NCBI GenBank assembly: GCA_016125215.1
Contig: WGMF01000050.1
Span: 1 to 43,607 of the forward strand
DNA from: Phycisphaera sp.
Lineage (GTDB): Bacteria; Planctomycetota; Phycisphaerae; Phycisphaerales; Phycisphaeraceae
Length of the DNA stretch: 43,607 nt
Reading direction: 5' to 3'
Both the position numbers and the translations under genes were made by a program. Positions 32,567 through 40,895 of the stretch are shown here, piece by piece. Every line of letters begins with the position of its first letter. Within the stretch, counting starts at the first letter, position 1. The notes below the pieces were generated by a model that ran no database searches, was not told the DNA's origin, and saw only the letters and a program-made list of their open reading frames with translations.

Positions 32567-32875
32567 TCAGCGGACATACACCCGGTGATCTTCGACTTTC
32601 ACCTCGTAATGTTGCACTCGGTAGGTCGGGTTGTCGGGGCACTGGCCGGTGGCCAGCTCGAAGGGCCAGCCGTGCCACGGGCACAGGACACAGCGGGATT
32701 CCCCGTCGATGCGTCCAGCCGAGAGCGAGCCGCCGGCGTGCGGGCAGGTGTCGTCCATCACGATCACTTCACCGTTGTGACGAAACACCGCAAGCGGTCT
32801 GCCGTGGTGGACGACATAGTGGCCGCCCACATGCGGGATCGCGGTCAGATCACACAATGGCTGCCAATCACTCAT
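32567..32875 (-). CDS. Rieske [2Fe-2S] ferredoxin-like protein
   Basis: This small soluble Rieske protein has 102 residues. The cluster ligands are in CPHAGGSL (Cys, His) and CPWHGWPFEL (Cys, His), 19 residues apart, as in the NirD/ferredoxin-component type. A single-domain Rieske protein usually passes electrons to an oxygenase or a nitrite/redox enzyme; no partner gene is adjacent. A start at ATG 32875 (MSDWQPLCDL) is preferred; an earlier in-frame start at 32881 lies in a CACCATTCACCACTCAC simple repeat. It lies 35 bp downstream of the ABC gene on the same strand and could be read through from it. Confidence 0.85.
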   Translation of the reverse strand: MSDWQPLCDLTAIPHVGGHYVVHHGRPLAVFRHNGEVIVMDDTCPHAGGSLSAGRIDGESRCVLCPWHGWPFELATGQCPDNPTYRVQHYEVKVEDHRVYVR

Positions 32876-32910
32876 CACCATTCACCACTCACTAGTCACC
32901 ACTCACCCGC

Positions 32911-34722
32911 TCACGCCTGCGTGGCCAGCACGAACTGCCGGTAGAGGTGGGCGTAGATGCCTTTTTGCCCGAGCAGCTCGACGTGCGTGCCGCGTTCGAT
33001 GATCTTGCCCTGTTCGAGCACCAACACGCAGTCGGCGTGGCGGATCGTGCTCAGGCGGTGGGCGACGACAAAGCTCGTACGGCTCACGAGCAACCTGCGC
33101 AGGGCTTCCTGGATGCGGGCCTCGGTCATCGTGTCGACGCTGCTGGTCGCTTCGTCGAGGATGAGGATGCGTGGGTCGGCGAGCATCGCGCGGGCAAAGC
33201 AGACCAGTTGCCGTTGGCCCAGCGACAGCGCGGAGCCTCTCTCGCCGACCTGTGTGTCCAAGCCCATCGGGAGCGATTCGAGCAGGTCCAGGCAATCGAG
33301 TTTACGGGCGGCCTCCTTGGCTTGCTCTTCGCTCGAGCCGGTCTTGCCCATGCGGATGTTGTCGAGCACCGTGCCGGTGAAGAGGAAGTTCTGCTGGAGC
33401 ACGATGCCCATGTGTTTGTGCAGGCTGTCGGAGCGGATGGTGAGGATGTCGCGGCCGTCGATGAGCACCTGCCCGCTGGTGGGGAGGTAGAACTTGCTGA
33501 TGAGGTTGATGATCGAGGTCTTGCCGCTGCCCGTCGAGCCGACCAGCGCGATGACCTGCCCCGGCTCGGCGACAAAGTCGATGTGCTTGAGCACCGGTTT
33601 GCCCGGGTCGTACTCGAAGCACAGGTTCCTGAGTTCGACCCGGCCGACCATCTTGTCGATGTCCGTGGCGTCGTCAGCGTCTTTCCACTGCGGCTTGGTG
33701 TCGAGCAGTTGATAGATGCGTTCGGCGCCGGCCATGGCCTGCAGCGCGTTGTTGTATTGCTGGCCGAGCATCCGCACCGGGCCAAAGAAGACGCCGGAGA
33801 GGAAGAAGAAGGTGACCAGGTCGCCGGGCGGGGCGTGGATGGCGGGCGTGAGCACGCGGTATCCGCCCACGAGCAGGAGGGCCGCCATGAAGAACTGCGT
33901 GTTGAGTTCGAGCAGCGGGGAGAAGATCGCGTTGGCGCGGGAGACGAGCATGTTGTAGTTGCTGTGGTCGTGGACGAGTGTGCTGAACATGCCTGCGTTG
34001 ATGTCCTGGCGCACGAAGCTCTGCGTCACACGGATGCCCGAAACACTCTCGGCCAGTGTGGCGGTGACGCGCGAGAAACTCTCCTGCACGGCGCGCATGG
34101 CGCGTGAGAACCGCAGGGCAAAGGCTTTGTTCATCAGCCAGAGCATCGGCCCCATGCACGCGACGATCACGAAGAGCATCCGGTCGACGTAGAGCATGAT
34201 CGCCGCGGAGACGATCATCTGCCCGATGCCGACGATGCTGACAAAGACGACTTCCTGGACGCCCACGCGGATGGCCTCGATGTCGCTGGTCATGCGTGAG
34301 ATGATTCGGCCGAGCTTGGTCTTGTGGAAGAAGCTCATGGGCATGGAGTGCAGGTGCTCGAAGACCGCCTGGCGCAGGTCGCGTACGACGTTCTCGCCCA
34401 GGATCAATGCGTAGCGCGTGCGGAACACGAGCAGGTAGTGCGTCATGCCCGCCAAAAGAAGAAAGCCGACGGACGCCAGCACGGTCACGAGGTAGTCGCC
34501 GTCTTCGATCGGGCCACGGATGATCGAACCCAGGGACCACGCGATCAGGGGCAGGAGCATCGACCGCACGACGACGAGCACGAAAAGTTTGGCCCGCATC
34601 CCGGAGTAGGGGCGGGTCTGCGCAAAGAGCCGACGGATCAGCCCCCTGTCGAGCGGGCGTTTCTCAAGCTCGCGCTCTTCGGCGGTGTAGTGGGCCAAAA
34701 CTTGGACGGGCTGTTTCTTCAT
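32911..34722 (-). CDS. ABC exporter half-transporter with degenerate signature motif
   Basis: This 603-residue protein has a six-helix membrane domain (residues 40-330; coupling segment KLGRIISRMTSDIEAIR) fused to an ATPase domain. Walker A is GSTGSGKTS, Walker B ILILDEATSSVD with the catalytic Glu intact, and the switch is VVAHRLSTIRHAD. The signature reads LSLGQRQLVCFARAML in place of LSGGQ, so one ATP site built with it would be impaired. The neighbour at 35032 has the complementary change, so the two probably form one heterodimeric exporter for lipids, drugs or peptides. They are on the same strand, 309 bp apart, with repeats between. MKKQPVQVL at 34722 is the start. Confidence 0.9.
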   Translation of the reverse strand: MKKQPVQVLAHYTAEERELEKRPLDRGLIRRLFAQTRPYSGMRAKLFVLVVVRSMLLPLIAWSLGSIIRGPIEDGDYLVTVLASVGFLLLAGMTHYLLVFRTRYALILGENVVRDLRQAVFEHLHSMPMSFFHKTKLGRIISRMTSDIEAIRVGVQEVVFVSIVGIGQMIVSAAIMLYVDRMLFVIVACMGPMLWLMNKAFALRFSRAMRAVQESFSRVTATLAESVSGIRVTQSFVRQDINAGMFSTLVHDHSNYNMLVSRANAIFSPLLELNTQFFMAALLLVGGYRVLTPAIHAPPGDLVTFFFLSGVFFGPVRMLGQQYNNALQAMAGAERIYQLLDTKPQWKDADDATDIDKMVGRVELRNLCFEYDPGKPVLKHIDFVAEPGQVIALVGSTGSGKTSIINLISKFYLPTSGQVLIDGRDILTIRSDSLHKHMGIVLQQNFLFTGTVLDNIRMGKTGSSEEQAKEAARKLDCLDLLESLPMGLDTQVGERGSALSLGQRQLVCFARAMLADPRILILDEATSSVDTMTEARIQEALRRLLVSRTSFVVAHRLSTIRHADCVLVLEQGKIIERGTHVELLGQKGIYAHLYRQFVLATQA

Positions 34723-34740
34723 GGCTTGGTGCAGCGATCC

Positions 34741-34955
34741 ATATCAACCACAGAGAGACACAGAGAGAAACTGTCGGCAAATTACGCGGATTTCGCAGAT
34801 TGAGAAAATCACCGCAGAGAGCGCGGAGTTCGCAGAGAGATCATCGATATCCATGATTCAAAAGCTGATCTGACAATGCCCTCTCTGCGTCCTCTGCGCT
34901 CTCTGCGGCAAATCGGCTTTCCAATCCGCGAAATCTGCGTAATCTGCGGATCACT
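34741..34955. repeat. Nested inverted CGCAGA-type arrays between the two ABC genes
   Basis: The 309-bp gap 34723-35031 is mostly repeat. Outer arms ATTACGCGGATTTCGCAGAT (34781-34800) and the inverted copy at 34922-34943 match at about 20 of 22 positions. Inner arms ACCGCAGAGAGCGCGGAG... (34811-34839) and the inverted copy at 34880-34908 match at about 25 of 28. A CCACAGAGAGACACAGAGAG run precedes them (34748-34767). The layout would fold into one long, two-part hairpin inside the operon. Confidence 0.75.
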
Positions 34956-35031
34956 CCTGCCCCCTTTGGGTGCATCTGTGTTTCGGTCATGCATCATTCT
35001 GTTAGGCGCTCTAAATAGTCAAGCGAGTGGT

Positions 35032-36954
35032 TCACGGCTCCTCCATGCCCAGGAGTCTTAAGCTCTCGTCATCGGCGGTCTGGAGGTTGGCAGCCTGTTG
35101 ATAATGACCGCCCGCGTGGTTCATCAGTTGGTCGTGCGTGCCGACCTCGACGACGCGGCCGGCGTTGAGCACGATGACCTTGTCGGCCCGACGCAGCGTG
35201 CTCAACCGATGGGCCACCACAAACGTCGTGCGCCCCTGCATGGCCGCGTCCATCGCGTCGAGGATCTCGTGCTCCGTCTCCGGGTCGACCGCCGCCGTCG
35301 GGTCGTCGAGCAAAAGGATCTTGGGTTCGAGCAGCACCGCGCGGGCAATCGCAAGGCGCTGGCGTTGTCCGCCGGAGAGGTTCACCGCGTTTTCGGAGAG
35401 CAGCGTGTCGTAACCCTTGGGCAGCTTCTCGATGAACTCGTGCGCCGCGGCGATACGGGCGGCCTTCTCAACCTGCTCACGCGACGCATTGGGGTGCCCG
35501 AACGCGATGTTGAACGCCACCGTGTTGGAAAACAAAAAGCTCTCCTGAAAAACCAGCCCGATGTTTCGGCGAAGCTCGTCGAGGTCCAGCGCTCGCAGGT
35601 CGTGCCCGTCGACGATCACGCGCCCCTTGTCCGGGTCGTAGAAGCGCGGGATCAGCGATAGCAGCGTGCTCTTGCCCGCGCCGGTCGCGCCCACGATCGC
35701 CACACACTGGCCCGGCTCAACCTTGAGCGAGATGTCGTGCAGCACCGGGTTCTTCGGGTCGTAACCGAATGTCACGTGATCGAAAACAATCTCGCCCCTG
35801 GCGTTGCCCAGCTTCCGGGGGTTGGGCGGGCTTTGCACTTCGATCGGCGCGTCGAGCACCTCGAAGACCCGCTGCGCCGCGGTCAGGCTGACCTGGATCG
35901 TGTTGGAGATGTTTGCCACCGTGCCGACCTGGTTGGAGAACTGTTGGAGCAGGCCGGCAAATACCACGAGGCCCGTGCCCAGCGCGATGCCCTTGCTTGC
36001 GTCCTGCTCGTGAAGCATCACGAGGTACCCGCCGAAGATTAAAAGCACGAAGAGGTTGACGTTGGTGAGGAAGCCCACCATCGGGTTGAACGTCGAGGTC
36101 TTGCGGAAGATCAGGCTCTGCTGACTGCTGACCGAGTCGTTGGCGGCCTTGAATCGCTCGACCTCGCGCCGCTGCATCGCAAAGCCCTTCACGACGTGGA
36201 CGCCCTGCACGCTCTCGGAGAGCGTGTTGATCATCTGGTCGCGCAGCTCGCGGTTCTTGACGTACTCCGGCCGAACCGTGCGCGAGAAGCGGACGGTGAG
36301 CCACCAGAGGATCGGCGTCGTGGCCAGGCCCGCCAGCGTCAGCCCGACGTGGATGTTGAGCATGTAGGTCAGGTAGACCGTCAGCGAGAGCACCAGTTCG
36401 AGGATGGCAATGAGCACGCCCGAGACGAACTGCGTCATCGCGTTGGTGTCGCCGGTGACACGGTTGATGATCGACCCGGAACTGTTGGCGTCGTAGAAGC
36501 GAAACGACAACCGCTGGAGCTTGTCGTACACGTCGCTGCGCAGCTTCACCGCGATGCGACGCATCGACAGGTCCGCTGCGCTGATGGCCGACCCGTAACC
36601 CAGAAACGCCCGCAAGAGCGCCAGCGCCATGATCGCCCCCGCCACGATCGCGATCATGACCATCGGCTCGTAGTCCCTCGGGTCGATCAATCCAAAGGGC
36701 GCCTTGGGCACCGCGACCTTGTCCGGATCGACCGCGTGGCGCACCACGTCCACGCCCAACCCCACCAGCCCCAGCCCCGACAGGCCCAGCAGCAGAAGCG
36801 AGACGTTGAACGCCAGCACCACCAGACAGCGCACCCTGAACTGCCAGGCCAGCATCAGCAAACGTCCGATGAGCGTCCACTGCGTCAAGGCCCCGGGGGT
36901 AACCGTTGCGGTGCTGTTCGTTGAGATGGGTGCCCTTTGGCTTTGCCCAGACAC
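35032..36954 (-). CDS. ABC exporter half-transporter with degenerate Walker B
   Basis: This protein of about 640 residues has a six-helix membrane domain (RFYDANSSGSIINRVTGDTN is the coupling region) fused to an ATPase. Walker A is GATGAGKST and the signature is LSGGQRQRLAI, intact. Walker B reads ILLLDDPTAAVD, with Asp where the catalytic Glu is expected, so its own ATP site should hydrolyse poorly. This matches the pattern of asymmetric heterodimers such as TM287/288. The start is unsure: I chose GTG 36954, with GGAG 11 nt upstream; the frame stays open to a TTG at 37011. It diverges from the aldolase gene. Confidence 0.88.
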   Translation of the reverse strand: MSGQSQRAPISTNSTATVTPGALTQWTLIGRLLMLAWQFRVRCLVVLAFNVSLLLLGLSGLGLVGLGVDVVRHAVDPDKVAVPKAPFGLIDPRDYEPMVMIAIVAGAIMALALLRAFLGYGSAISAADLSMRRIAVKLRSDVYDKLQRLSFRFYDANSSGSIINRVTGDTNAMTQFVSGVLIAILELVLSLTVYLTYMLNIHVGLTLAGLATTPILWWLTVRFSRTVRPEYVKNRELRDQMINTLSESVQGVHVVKGFAMQRREVERFKAANDSVSSQQSLIFRKTSTFNPMVGFLTNVNLFVLLIFGGYLVMLHEQDASKGIALGTGLVVFAGLLQQFSNQVGTVANISNTIQVSLTAAQRVFEVLDAPIEVQSPPNPRKLGNARGEIVFDHVTFGYDPKNPVLHDISLKVEPGQCVAIVGATGAGKSTLLSLIPRFYDPDKGRVIVDGHDLRALDLDELRRNIGLVFQESFLFSNTVAFNIAFGHPNASREQVEKAARIAAAHEFIEKLPKGYDTLLSENAVNLSGGQRQRLAIARAVLLEPKILLLDDPTAAVDPETEHEILDAMDAAMQGRTTFVVAHRLSTLRRADKVIVLNAGRVVEVGTHDQLMNHAGGHYQQAANLQTADDESLRLLGMEEP

Positions 36955-37082
36955 CGGCCGATCACTCCACGCGACGCGCGATTGCCATACACACAACCCC
37001 ACGCCACGCAACGCAGTTTAACCCGATCCTCACCGGACGCCACCTGATAGAATCGAACACCGGGCAGGGGACTTGATTTACA

Positions 37083-37094
37083 GACAAGTTTGTC
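37083..37094. promoter_or_regulatory. Small palindrome in the aldolase leader
   Basis: GACAAGTTTGTC is a perfect 5-bp inverted repeat with a 2-bp centre, 66 bp before the aldolase ATG. A -10-like TAGAAT lies at 37048-37053, about 30 bp upstream, without a convincing -35. The palindrome would sit near the start of the transcript and could be an operator. Confidence 0.3.
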
Positions 37095-37159
37095 CGACAA
37101 TCCCCCTCCCGCGCGCAGCCCCGTGCGCGGCTTCAATCCACCCTCAACAGGAGTTTGTC

Positions 37160-38221
37160 ATGTCCGCTTCCAAGATTCACGAACTGCTCGGCTCCGAGGC
37201 CGACGCGCTGCTCAACTACAAAGCCAGGGGCTTCGACAAGTCCGCCCTCCACCTCCCCGGGCCGGACTTTGTCGATCGCGTCGTCTCCATCACCGACCGC
37301 TCGCCGCAGGTGCTGCGCAACTTCCAGATGATGCTCAACACCGGCCGACTCGCGGGGACGGGCTACGTCTCGATCCTCCCCGTCGACCAGGGCATCGAGC
37401 ACTCGGCCGGCGCTTCGTTTGCCCCCAACCCGATCTACTTTGACCCCGAGAACATCGTCAAGCTCGCCATCGAGGGCGGCTGCAACGCGGTGGCGTCGAC
37501 GCTCGGTGTCCTGGGCGCGGTGAGCCGAAAGTACGCCCACAAGATCCCGTTCCTTGCCAAGCTCAATCACAACGAACTGATGACCTACCCCAACCAGTTC
37601 GACCAGGTCATGTTCATGCAGGTCGAGCAGGCGTTCGAGATGGGCGCCACCGCCGTCGGTGCGACGATCTACTTCGGATCCGACCAGTCCACCCGCCAGA
37701 TCCAGGAAGTCTCAGCCGCCTTTGCCCGCGCACACGAATTGGGCATGGTCACCGTGCTGTGGTGCTACCTGCGCAACAGCGGCTTCAAGGTCGACGGCAA
37801 GGACTACCACGTCTCCGCTGACCTCACCGGGCAGGCCAACCACCTGGGCGTGACCATCGAAGCAGACATCATCAAACAGAAGCTGCCCGAGAACAACGGC
37901 GGGTACAACGCGCTCAAGGGCTACGGCAAGACGCACAAGAAGGTCTACAGCGACCTGACCCCCGGCGACCACCCCATCGAGCTTTGCCGGTACCAGATTG
38001 CCAACTGTTACATGGGCCGATCTCCGCTCATCAACTCCGGCGGGGCGTCGGGTGACAACGACTTTGCCGAGGCGTGCAAGACCGCGGTGGTCAACAAGCG
38101 GGCCGGCGGCATGGGCCTGATCTCCGGACGCAAGGCCTTCCAGCGCCCGATGAAAGAGGGCGTCTCGCTGCTCAATTTGATCCAGGACGTCTACCTCGAC
38201 AAGAGCGTGACGGTGGCGTAA
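37160..38221 (+). CDS. Class I fructose-bisphosphate aldolase (FbaB/DhnA type)
   Basis: The enzyme splits fructose 1,6-bisphosphate into two triose phosphates (or joins them in gluconeogenesis) through a Schiff-base lysine. It has 353 residues from ATG 37160, with AGGAG 7 nt upstream. Visible features are [13 protein letters not shown] near residue 75, [25 protein letters not shown], the [14 protein letters not shown] segment holding the likely Schiff-base Lys, and [11 protein letters not shown] plus [12 protein letters not shown], which bind phosphate. These fit the FbaB family (about 350 aa). It is metal-independent, unlike class II FbaA. It diverges from the ABC exporter gene and is followed by the second REP/RAYT module. 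Confidence 0.9.
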   Translation: MSASKIHELLGSEADALLNYKARGFDKSALHLPGPDFVDRVVSITDRSPQVLRNFQMMLNTGRLAGTGYVSILPVDQGIEHSAGASFAPNPIYFDPENIVKLAIEGGCNAVASTLGVLGAVSRKYAHKIPFLAKLNHNELMTYPNQFDQVMFMQVEQAFEMGATAVGATIYFGSDQSTRQIQEVSAAFARAHELGMVTVLWCYLRNSGFKVDGKDYHVSADLTGQANHLGVTIEADIIKQKLPENNGGYNALKGYGKTHKKVYSDLTPGDHPIELCRYQIANCYMGRSPLINSGGASGDNDFAEACKTAVVNKRAGGMGLISGRKAFQRPMKEGVSLLNLIQDVYLDKSVTVA

Positions 38222-38266
38222 CCCCTCCGGAAGTTTCCCCGGAAGATTATTTTTCAACTTTTGCTT

Positions 38267-38302
38267 AAAGCGGAGGGATAGCCATCCCTCCGCTTTGTTA
38301 AT
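38267..38302 (+). repeat. REP-like palindrome, family 2, upstream of broken RAYT
   Basis: A perfect 13-bp stem, AAAGCGGAGGGAT (38267-38279) with ATCCCTCCGCTTT (38284-38296), has loop AGCC and is followed by GTTAAT. It lies 14 bp before the transposase start and is unlike family 1 in sequence. It could also serve as the terminator of the aldolase gene. Confidence 0.85.
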
Positions 38303-38310
38303 ATGAAAAG

Positions 38311-38922
38311 ATGCCGGGTCCATGGAATAAATGGTGGCACTGCACGGGGCACACCTACGGTTCATGGTTGCCCGGGGACGGACGCGGGTTCCGTACCTGG
38401 CGGCACATCGAGCACGTTGAGGGAGAGTATAAGAACCCGCCACCCCCCGGTACCTTTGACGAACGTCTCGCGCAATCACGGGGTGAAATGAAACGAGACA
38501 CGGTCAAGCTCACCGCAGACGAGCAGGTCTTTATCTGTCGCTCCATGGTTGAGAAACTCAACGAGTGGTCTGTCGAATGGATCGACCTCAGTGTGGACCC
38601 GACGCATTTCCACTTGTTGGTCAGGTTTCAACCGATCGATGGGCGGATGATGAATCCCTCGCTCGTGCCACCCTAAAAATCTTCATTGCAAGATGGTCGT
38701 GATCCTGTCCCGCGACACGCCATCGGGCTGTTGAAAAAACATGCTTCGCACGCGTTGCGGCAGGCGGGGTTGCAAGCACGCACCGGGGGTTTGTGGGGCA
38801 AGCGGAGCATGATTATCCCGATCGAGAACCGTGAGCATCAGTTGGCGACGGTTCGCTACATCCGTCGCCACGCCGAATGCGGTGCGGCGGTGGCATCGAA
38901 GTTGTTCAAAACCGGGGATTAA
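38311..38922 (+). pseudogene. REP-associated tyrosine transposase with internal stop
   Basis: One continuous frame of 203 sense and nonsense codons is split by a single TAA at 38674-38676. The first part has the conserved N-terminus (HCTGHTYGSWLPGDGRGF) and the HUH motif (DPTHFHLLVRF). The second part, with no frame change, has HAIGLLKKHASHALRQAG, GGLWGKRSMIIPIE and the catalytic Tyr in TVRYIRRHAECGAAVA. It is a paralogue of the intact copy at 28544. The break separates the HUH residues from the Tyr, so it should be inactive unless the stop is read through. Family-2 palindromes lie on both sides. The final stop is within the GTTAAT flank of the downstream palindrome. Confidence 0.85.
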
Positions 38923-38953
38923 CAAAGCGGAGGGATGGCTATCCCACCGCTTT
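38918..38953 (-). repeat. REP-like palindrome, family 2, downstream of broken RAYT
   Basis: This is the inverse of the upstream copy: AAAGCGGAGGGAT (38924-38936), loop GGCT, then ATCCCACCGCTTT (38941-38953) with one mismatch. On the minus strand it is followed by the same GTTAAT. The two copies therefore flank the gene in opposite orientation. Confidence 0.85.
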
Positions 38954-39008
38954 ATGGATTTCTGACAATGGACTCTGAAATCGCGGAAAACCCGCCCATA
39001 AAAAAAGC

Positions 39009-39036
39009 TTGGTAAACGCGGCACCTGGTGTAAAAT
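39009..39036 (+). promoter_or_regulatory. Putative promoter of the CBS gene
   Basis: TTGGTA (39009-39014) and TAAAAT (39031-39036), with a 16-bp spacer, fit a sigma70-type promoter. Transcription would start near 39043 and leave a leader of about 130 nt before ATG 39172. Confidence 0.5.
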
Positions 39037-39171
39037 AATGTCAGCGGCCAGATGCATCAGCCGCCCATGTCAAGGTCACGGTTAGTGGGTTAGACAGGTC
39101 TGCGACATCTCACGTTCAGTGTCCCGCGCAGCGGGTTTGTCCGATCGACATTTTTACAGGAGCCAAGAAGT

Positions 39172-39609
39172 ATGGCCACCATCCGCGACATCCTTTCGCA
39201 CAAAGGCACGTCCGTGCAGACGATTCGGCCCGAGGCCACGGTGCTCGAAGCGGCGCAGGTGATGAACCGGCATAAGATCGGTGCCCTCGTCGTCGTGGCG
39301 GACAACGAGTTGCAGGGCATCTTCACCGAGCGCGACGTGCTCAGGCGCATCGTGGCGGAGCAGCGCGACTCCGCCTCCGTGCGTGTGGCTGACGTGATGA
39401 CCACCGAGGTCGCCTGCTGCCGAACTACGACTTCAATTGACGAGGCCCGCGCGGTGATGAAGAACCGTCGCATCCGGCACATGCCCGTGATCGACGAGGG
39501 ACGCACGCTGCTGGGGCTGATCTCGATCGGCGACCTCAACGCCCACGAGGCCAACGCACAGGAGCAGACGATCTACTTCCTGCACGAATACATCTATGGC
39601 CGAACGTGA
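39172..39609 (+). CDS. CBS-domain pair protein
   Basis: This protein of 145 residues is made almost wholly of two CBS domains (about residues 8-62 and 72-130). CBS1 contains TVLEAAQVMNRHKIGALVVV and ends GIFTERDVLRRI. CBS2 contains SIDEARAVMKNRRIRHMPVI and ends GLISIGDLNA. Such pairs bind adenosine nucleotides or NAD and regulate partner enzymes; here there is no attached enzyme. The last 15 residues (TIYFLHEYIYGR) form a short tail that is conserved in this kind of protein. ATG 39172 has AGGAG about 11 nt upstream. It is a single gene with a probable promoter of its own. Confidence 0.9.
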   Translation: MATIRDILSHKGTSVQTIRPEATVLEAAQVMNRHKIGALVVVADNELQGIFTERDVLRRIVAEQRDSASVRVADVMTTEVACCRTTTSIDEARAVMKNRRIRHMPVIDEGRTLLGLISIGDLNAHEANAQEQTIYFLHEYIYGRT

Positions 39610-39949
39610 AGTCGGCTGGGATCGGGTTTTGATCGGCACCCGATCGTGTCGGGTGCCGCAGACGACCACATGATCGAAGGGTCGAGCCTCCGGGCTTTAC
39701 TTCCGGGTTACGCTTTCGTGTTTCGCTTCCGGGGGGTGGGGGGCGGGCTTGTTCGGAACGCAGCGTGTGGCGATGTCGAAGACTCTACACATGTGATGCG
39801 CCCGACGAAACCGGGTGATGCGGATCGATTTTCCCTCACGCGCGACAAGCCCGCTCCCCTTTTTTTGCGAGTAGCGTCTGACGACGGTTCGATGCACAGC
39901 CATCGGGGGACGGGGCGGAGTCCGGTCAGGAGGGGCGATTGGCGATGGG

Positions 39950-40006
39950 CTTCCGGGGCGTTCGCTTCCGGGATGTTCGCTTCCGGGGCTTGCACTTCCG
40001 GGGGCC
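39950..40006. repeat. 15-bp tandem repeat (TTCCGGGGNNTTCGC)
   Basis: Three successive units, TTCCGGGGCGTTCGC, TTCCGGGATGTTCGC and TTCCGGGGCTTGCAC, are followed by a fourth partial TTCCGGGGG. A looser copy (TTTCGCTTCCGGGGG) lies at 39721. The core CTTCCGGGG recurs across the window. Confidence 0.7.
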
Positions 40007-40061
40007 GGGGGTGGGTGGGGAGAGCGGGGACACGGGAAGCGGTCCACATCGTCCTCGCCGG

Positions 40062-40093
40062 AAGCCGGCCAAACTCGCGGCCGGCTTTCTGTT
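40062..40093 (+). terminator. Hairpin with T-rich tail, plus strand
   Basis: AAGCCGGCC (40062-40070) pairs perfectly with GGCCGGCTT (40079-40087) around an 8-nt loop. The tail reads TCTGTTT. It may end plus-strand transcription from the CBS side, 450 bp upstream, or protect against read-through into the opposing gene. Confidence 0.4.
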
Positions 40094-40139
40094 TACCGGC
40101 ACACGGATTAACCGCCAAGACGCAGAGAACGCCAAGCAG

Positions 40140-40814
40140 TCAGTGAGATGGGAAAGCGTCGTGGATCTGTTGAACCACCGCGCGGGCTTCGTCGGAGCTG
40201 ATATGACTGTTCTGCAACACGGCTACCAGCGCCAACAAAGACACCGCGAAGACCAACGCATACCCCAGGCTCACCATCGAATGCCCCACGCCCCCGATGG
40301 GTCCGGGTTGCTCACTTACAACGTGTTTGGCCTGGGTCATCCCCGACACCAGGCACCCATGAAACGACGCCATCACGAGCTCGGCGATCAACACGCCATA
40401 CAACGGCGCGAGCAGTGCCGCCGCGATGGCCGGTCCGATCTTCGAGGGGTCGCTCATGTCCCGAAGCATCACGATCAGGTTCACCATCAATCCCGTCATA
40501 CCCGCGCCCCACGCCAGTTGGTACCCCCGCTCGAACACCTTCGCGCCGGCGTACAGTTCGACGGAAGTGGAGGCGTCCGCCGACCAGACGCACACGAACG
40601 CCCGAAACACACCCACCGGGCCGTGGCTGACCAACCAACCCCCAAGGATGATCGTCCCCACCCATAACACCGAGGGCAGGTCCACGAAATACCACAGGTT
40701 TCCACTGGACCACGAAGCCCACGCCACCGCGGAAGCCAGCACCCCAAAACCCAACACGATCCGTAAACGTGTGACCATGACAAGCCCTCGGGTTCCGCGA
40801 TTGTCCGTTGACAT
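40140..40814 (-). CDS. MotA/TolQ/ExbB-type proton-channel-like protein
   Basis: This membrane protein of 224 residues resembles the MotA/TolQ/ExbB superfamily. The family core is SKIGPAIAAALLAPLYGVLIAELV near residue 125: helix 3 begins with the GPA..AALL..YG pattern. Two N-terminal helices (LGFGVLASAVAWASW, VLWVGTIILGGWLVS) and a C-terminal helix (SLGYALVFAVSLLALVAVL) make four in all, as in MotA. It is shorter than flagellar MotA (about 290), and no MotB, TolR or ExbD gene is next to it, so the machine it drives is unknown. An alternative start is ATG 40778 (MVTRLRIVL), after GAGGG. Confidence 0.7.
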   Translation of the reverse strand: MSTDNRGTRGLVMVTRLRIVLGFGVLASAVAWASWSSGNLWYFVDLPSVLWVGTIILGGWLVSHGPVGVFRAFVCVWSADASTSVELYAGAKVFERGYQLAWGAGMTGLMVNLIVMLRDMSDPSKIGPAIAAALLAPLYGVLIAELVMASFHGCLVSGMTQAKHVVSEQPGPIGGVGHSMVSLGYALVFAVSLLALVAVLQNSHISSDEARAVVQQIHDAFPSH

Positions 40815-40895
40815 AAGATCGGCTGTCCGATAACGCTCGCTTGAAACCCGGCCACGATTCCGCGAAGCTTTACGCTTTCCTCACGACGCACACGC

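Larger units (their letters stand above)
39610..40139. other. Repeat-rich intergenic region without a convincing gene
   Basis: In these 530 bp I see a perfect 10-bp hairpin right after the CBS gene (39634-39643 with 39649-39658, no T-run), a 15-bp tandem repeat (TTCCGGGGCGTTCGC type, 39950-40003), a 9-bp hairpin with a T-rich tail (40062-40093), and an AACCGCCAAGACGCAGAGAACG repeat (40110-40131). Open frames on both strands are low-complexity and lack ribosome binding sites, so I do not call them genes. Confidence 0.6.

Noticed and set aside
32947-34107. A 386-codon open frame opposite the first ABC half-transporter
   Set aside because: It overlaps conserved ABC motifs on the other strand and has no recognisable features of its own.
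38311-38922. Programmed stop-codon read-through in the second RAYT
   Set aside because: UAA in an ordinary context with no downstream stimulatory structure that I can see; simple decay of a transposase gene is more likely.
39950-40006. CRISPR-like array
   Set aside because: Units are 15-bp head-to-tail tandem repeats without spacers, and no cas genes are present.
39708-40118. Short minus-strand frame with PEANxPEA repeats in the gap after the CBS gene
   Set aside because: The repeats come from the 15-bp tandem DNA repeat; there is no ribosome binding site or hydrophobic or conserved segment.
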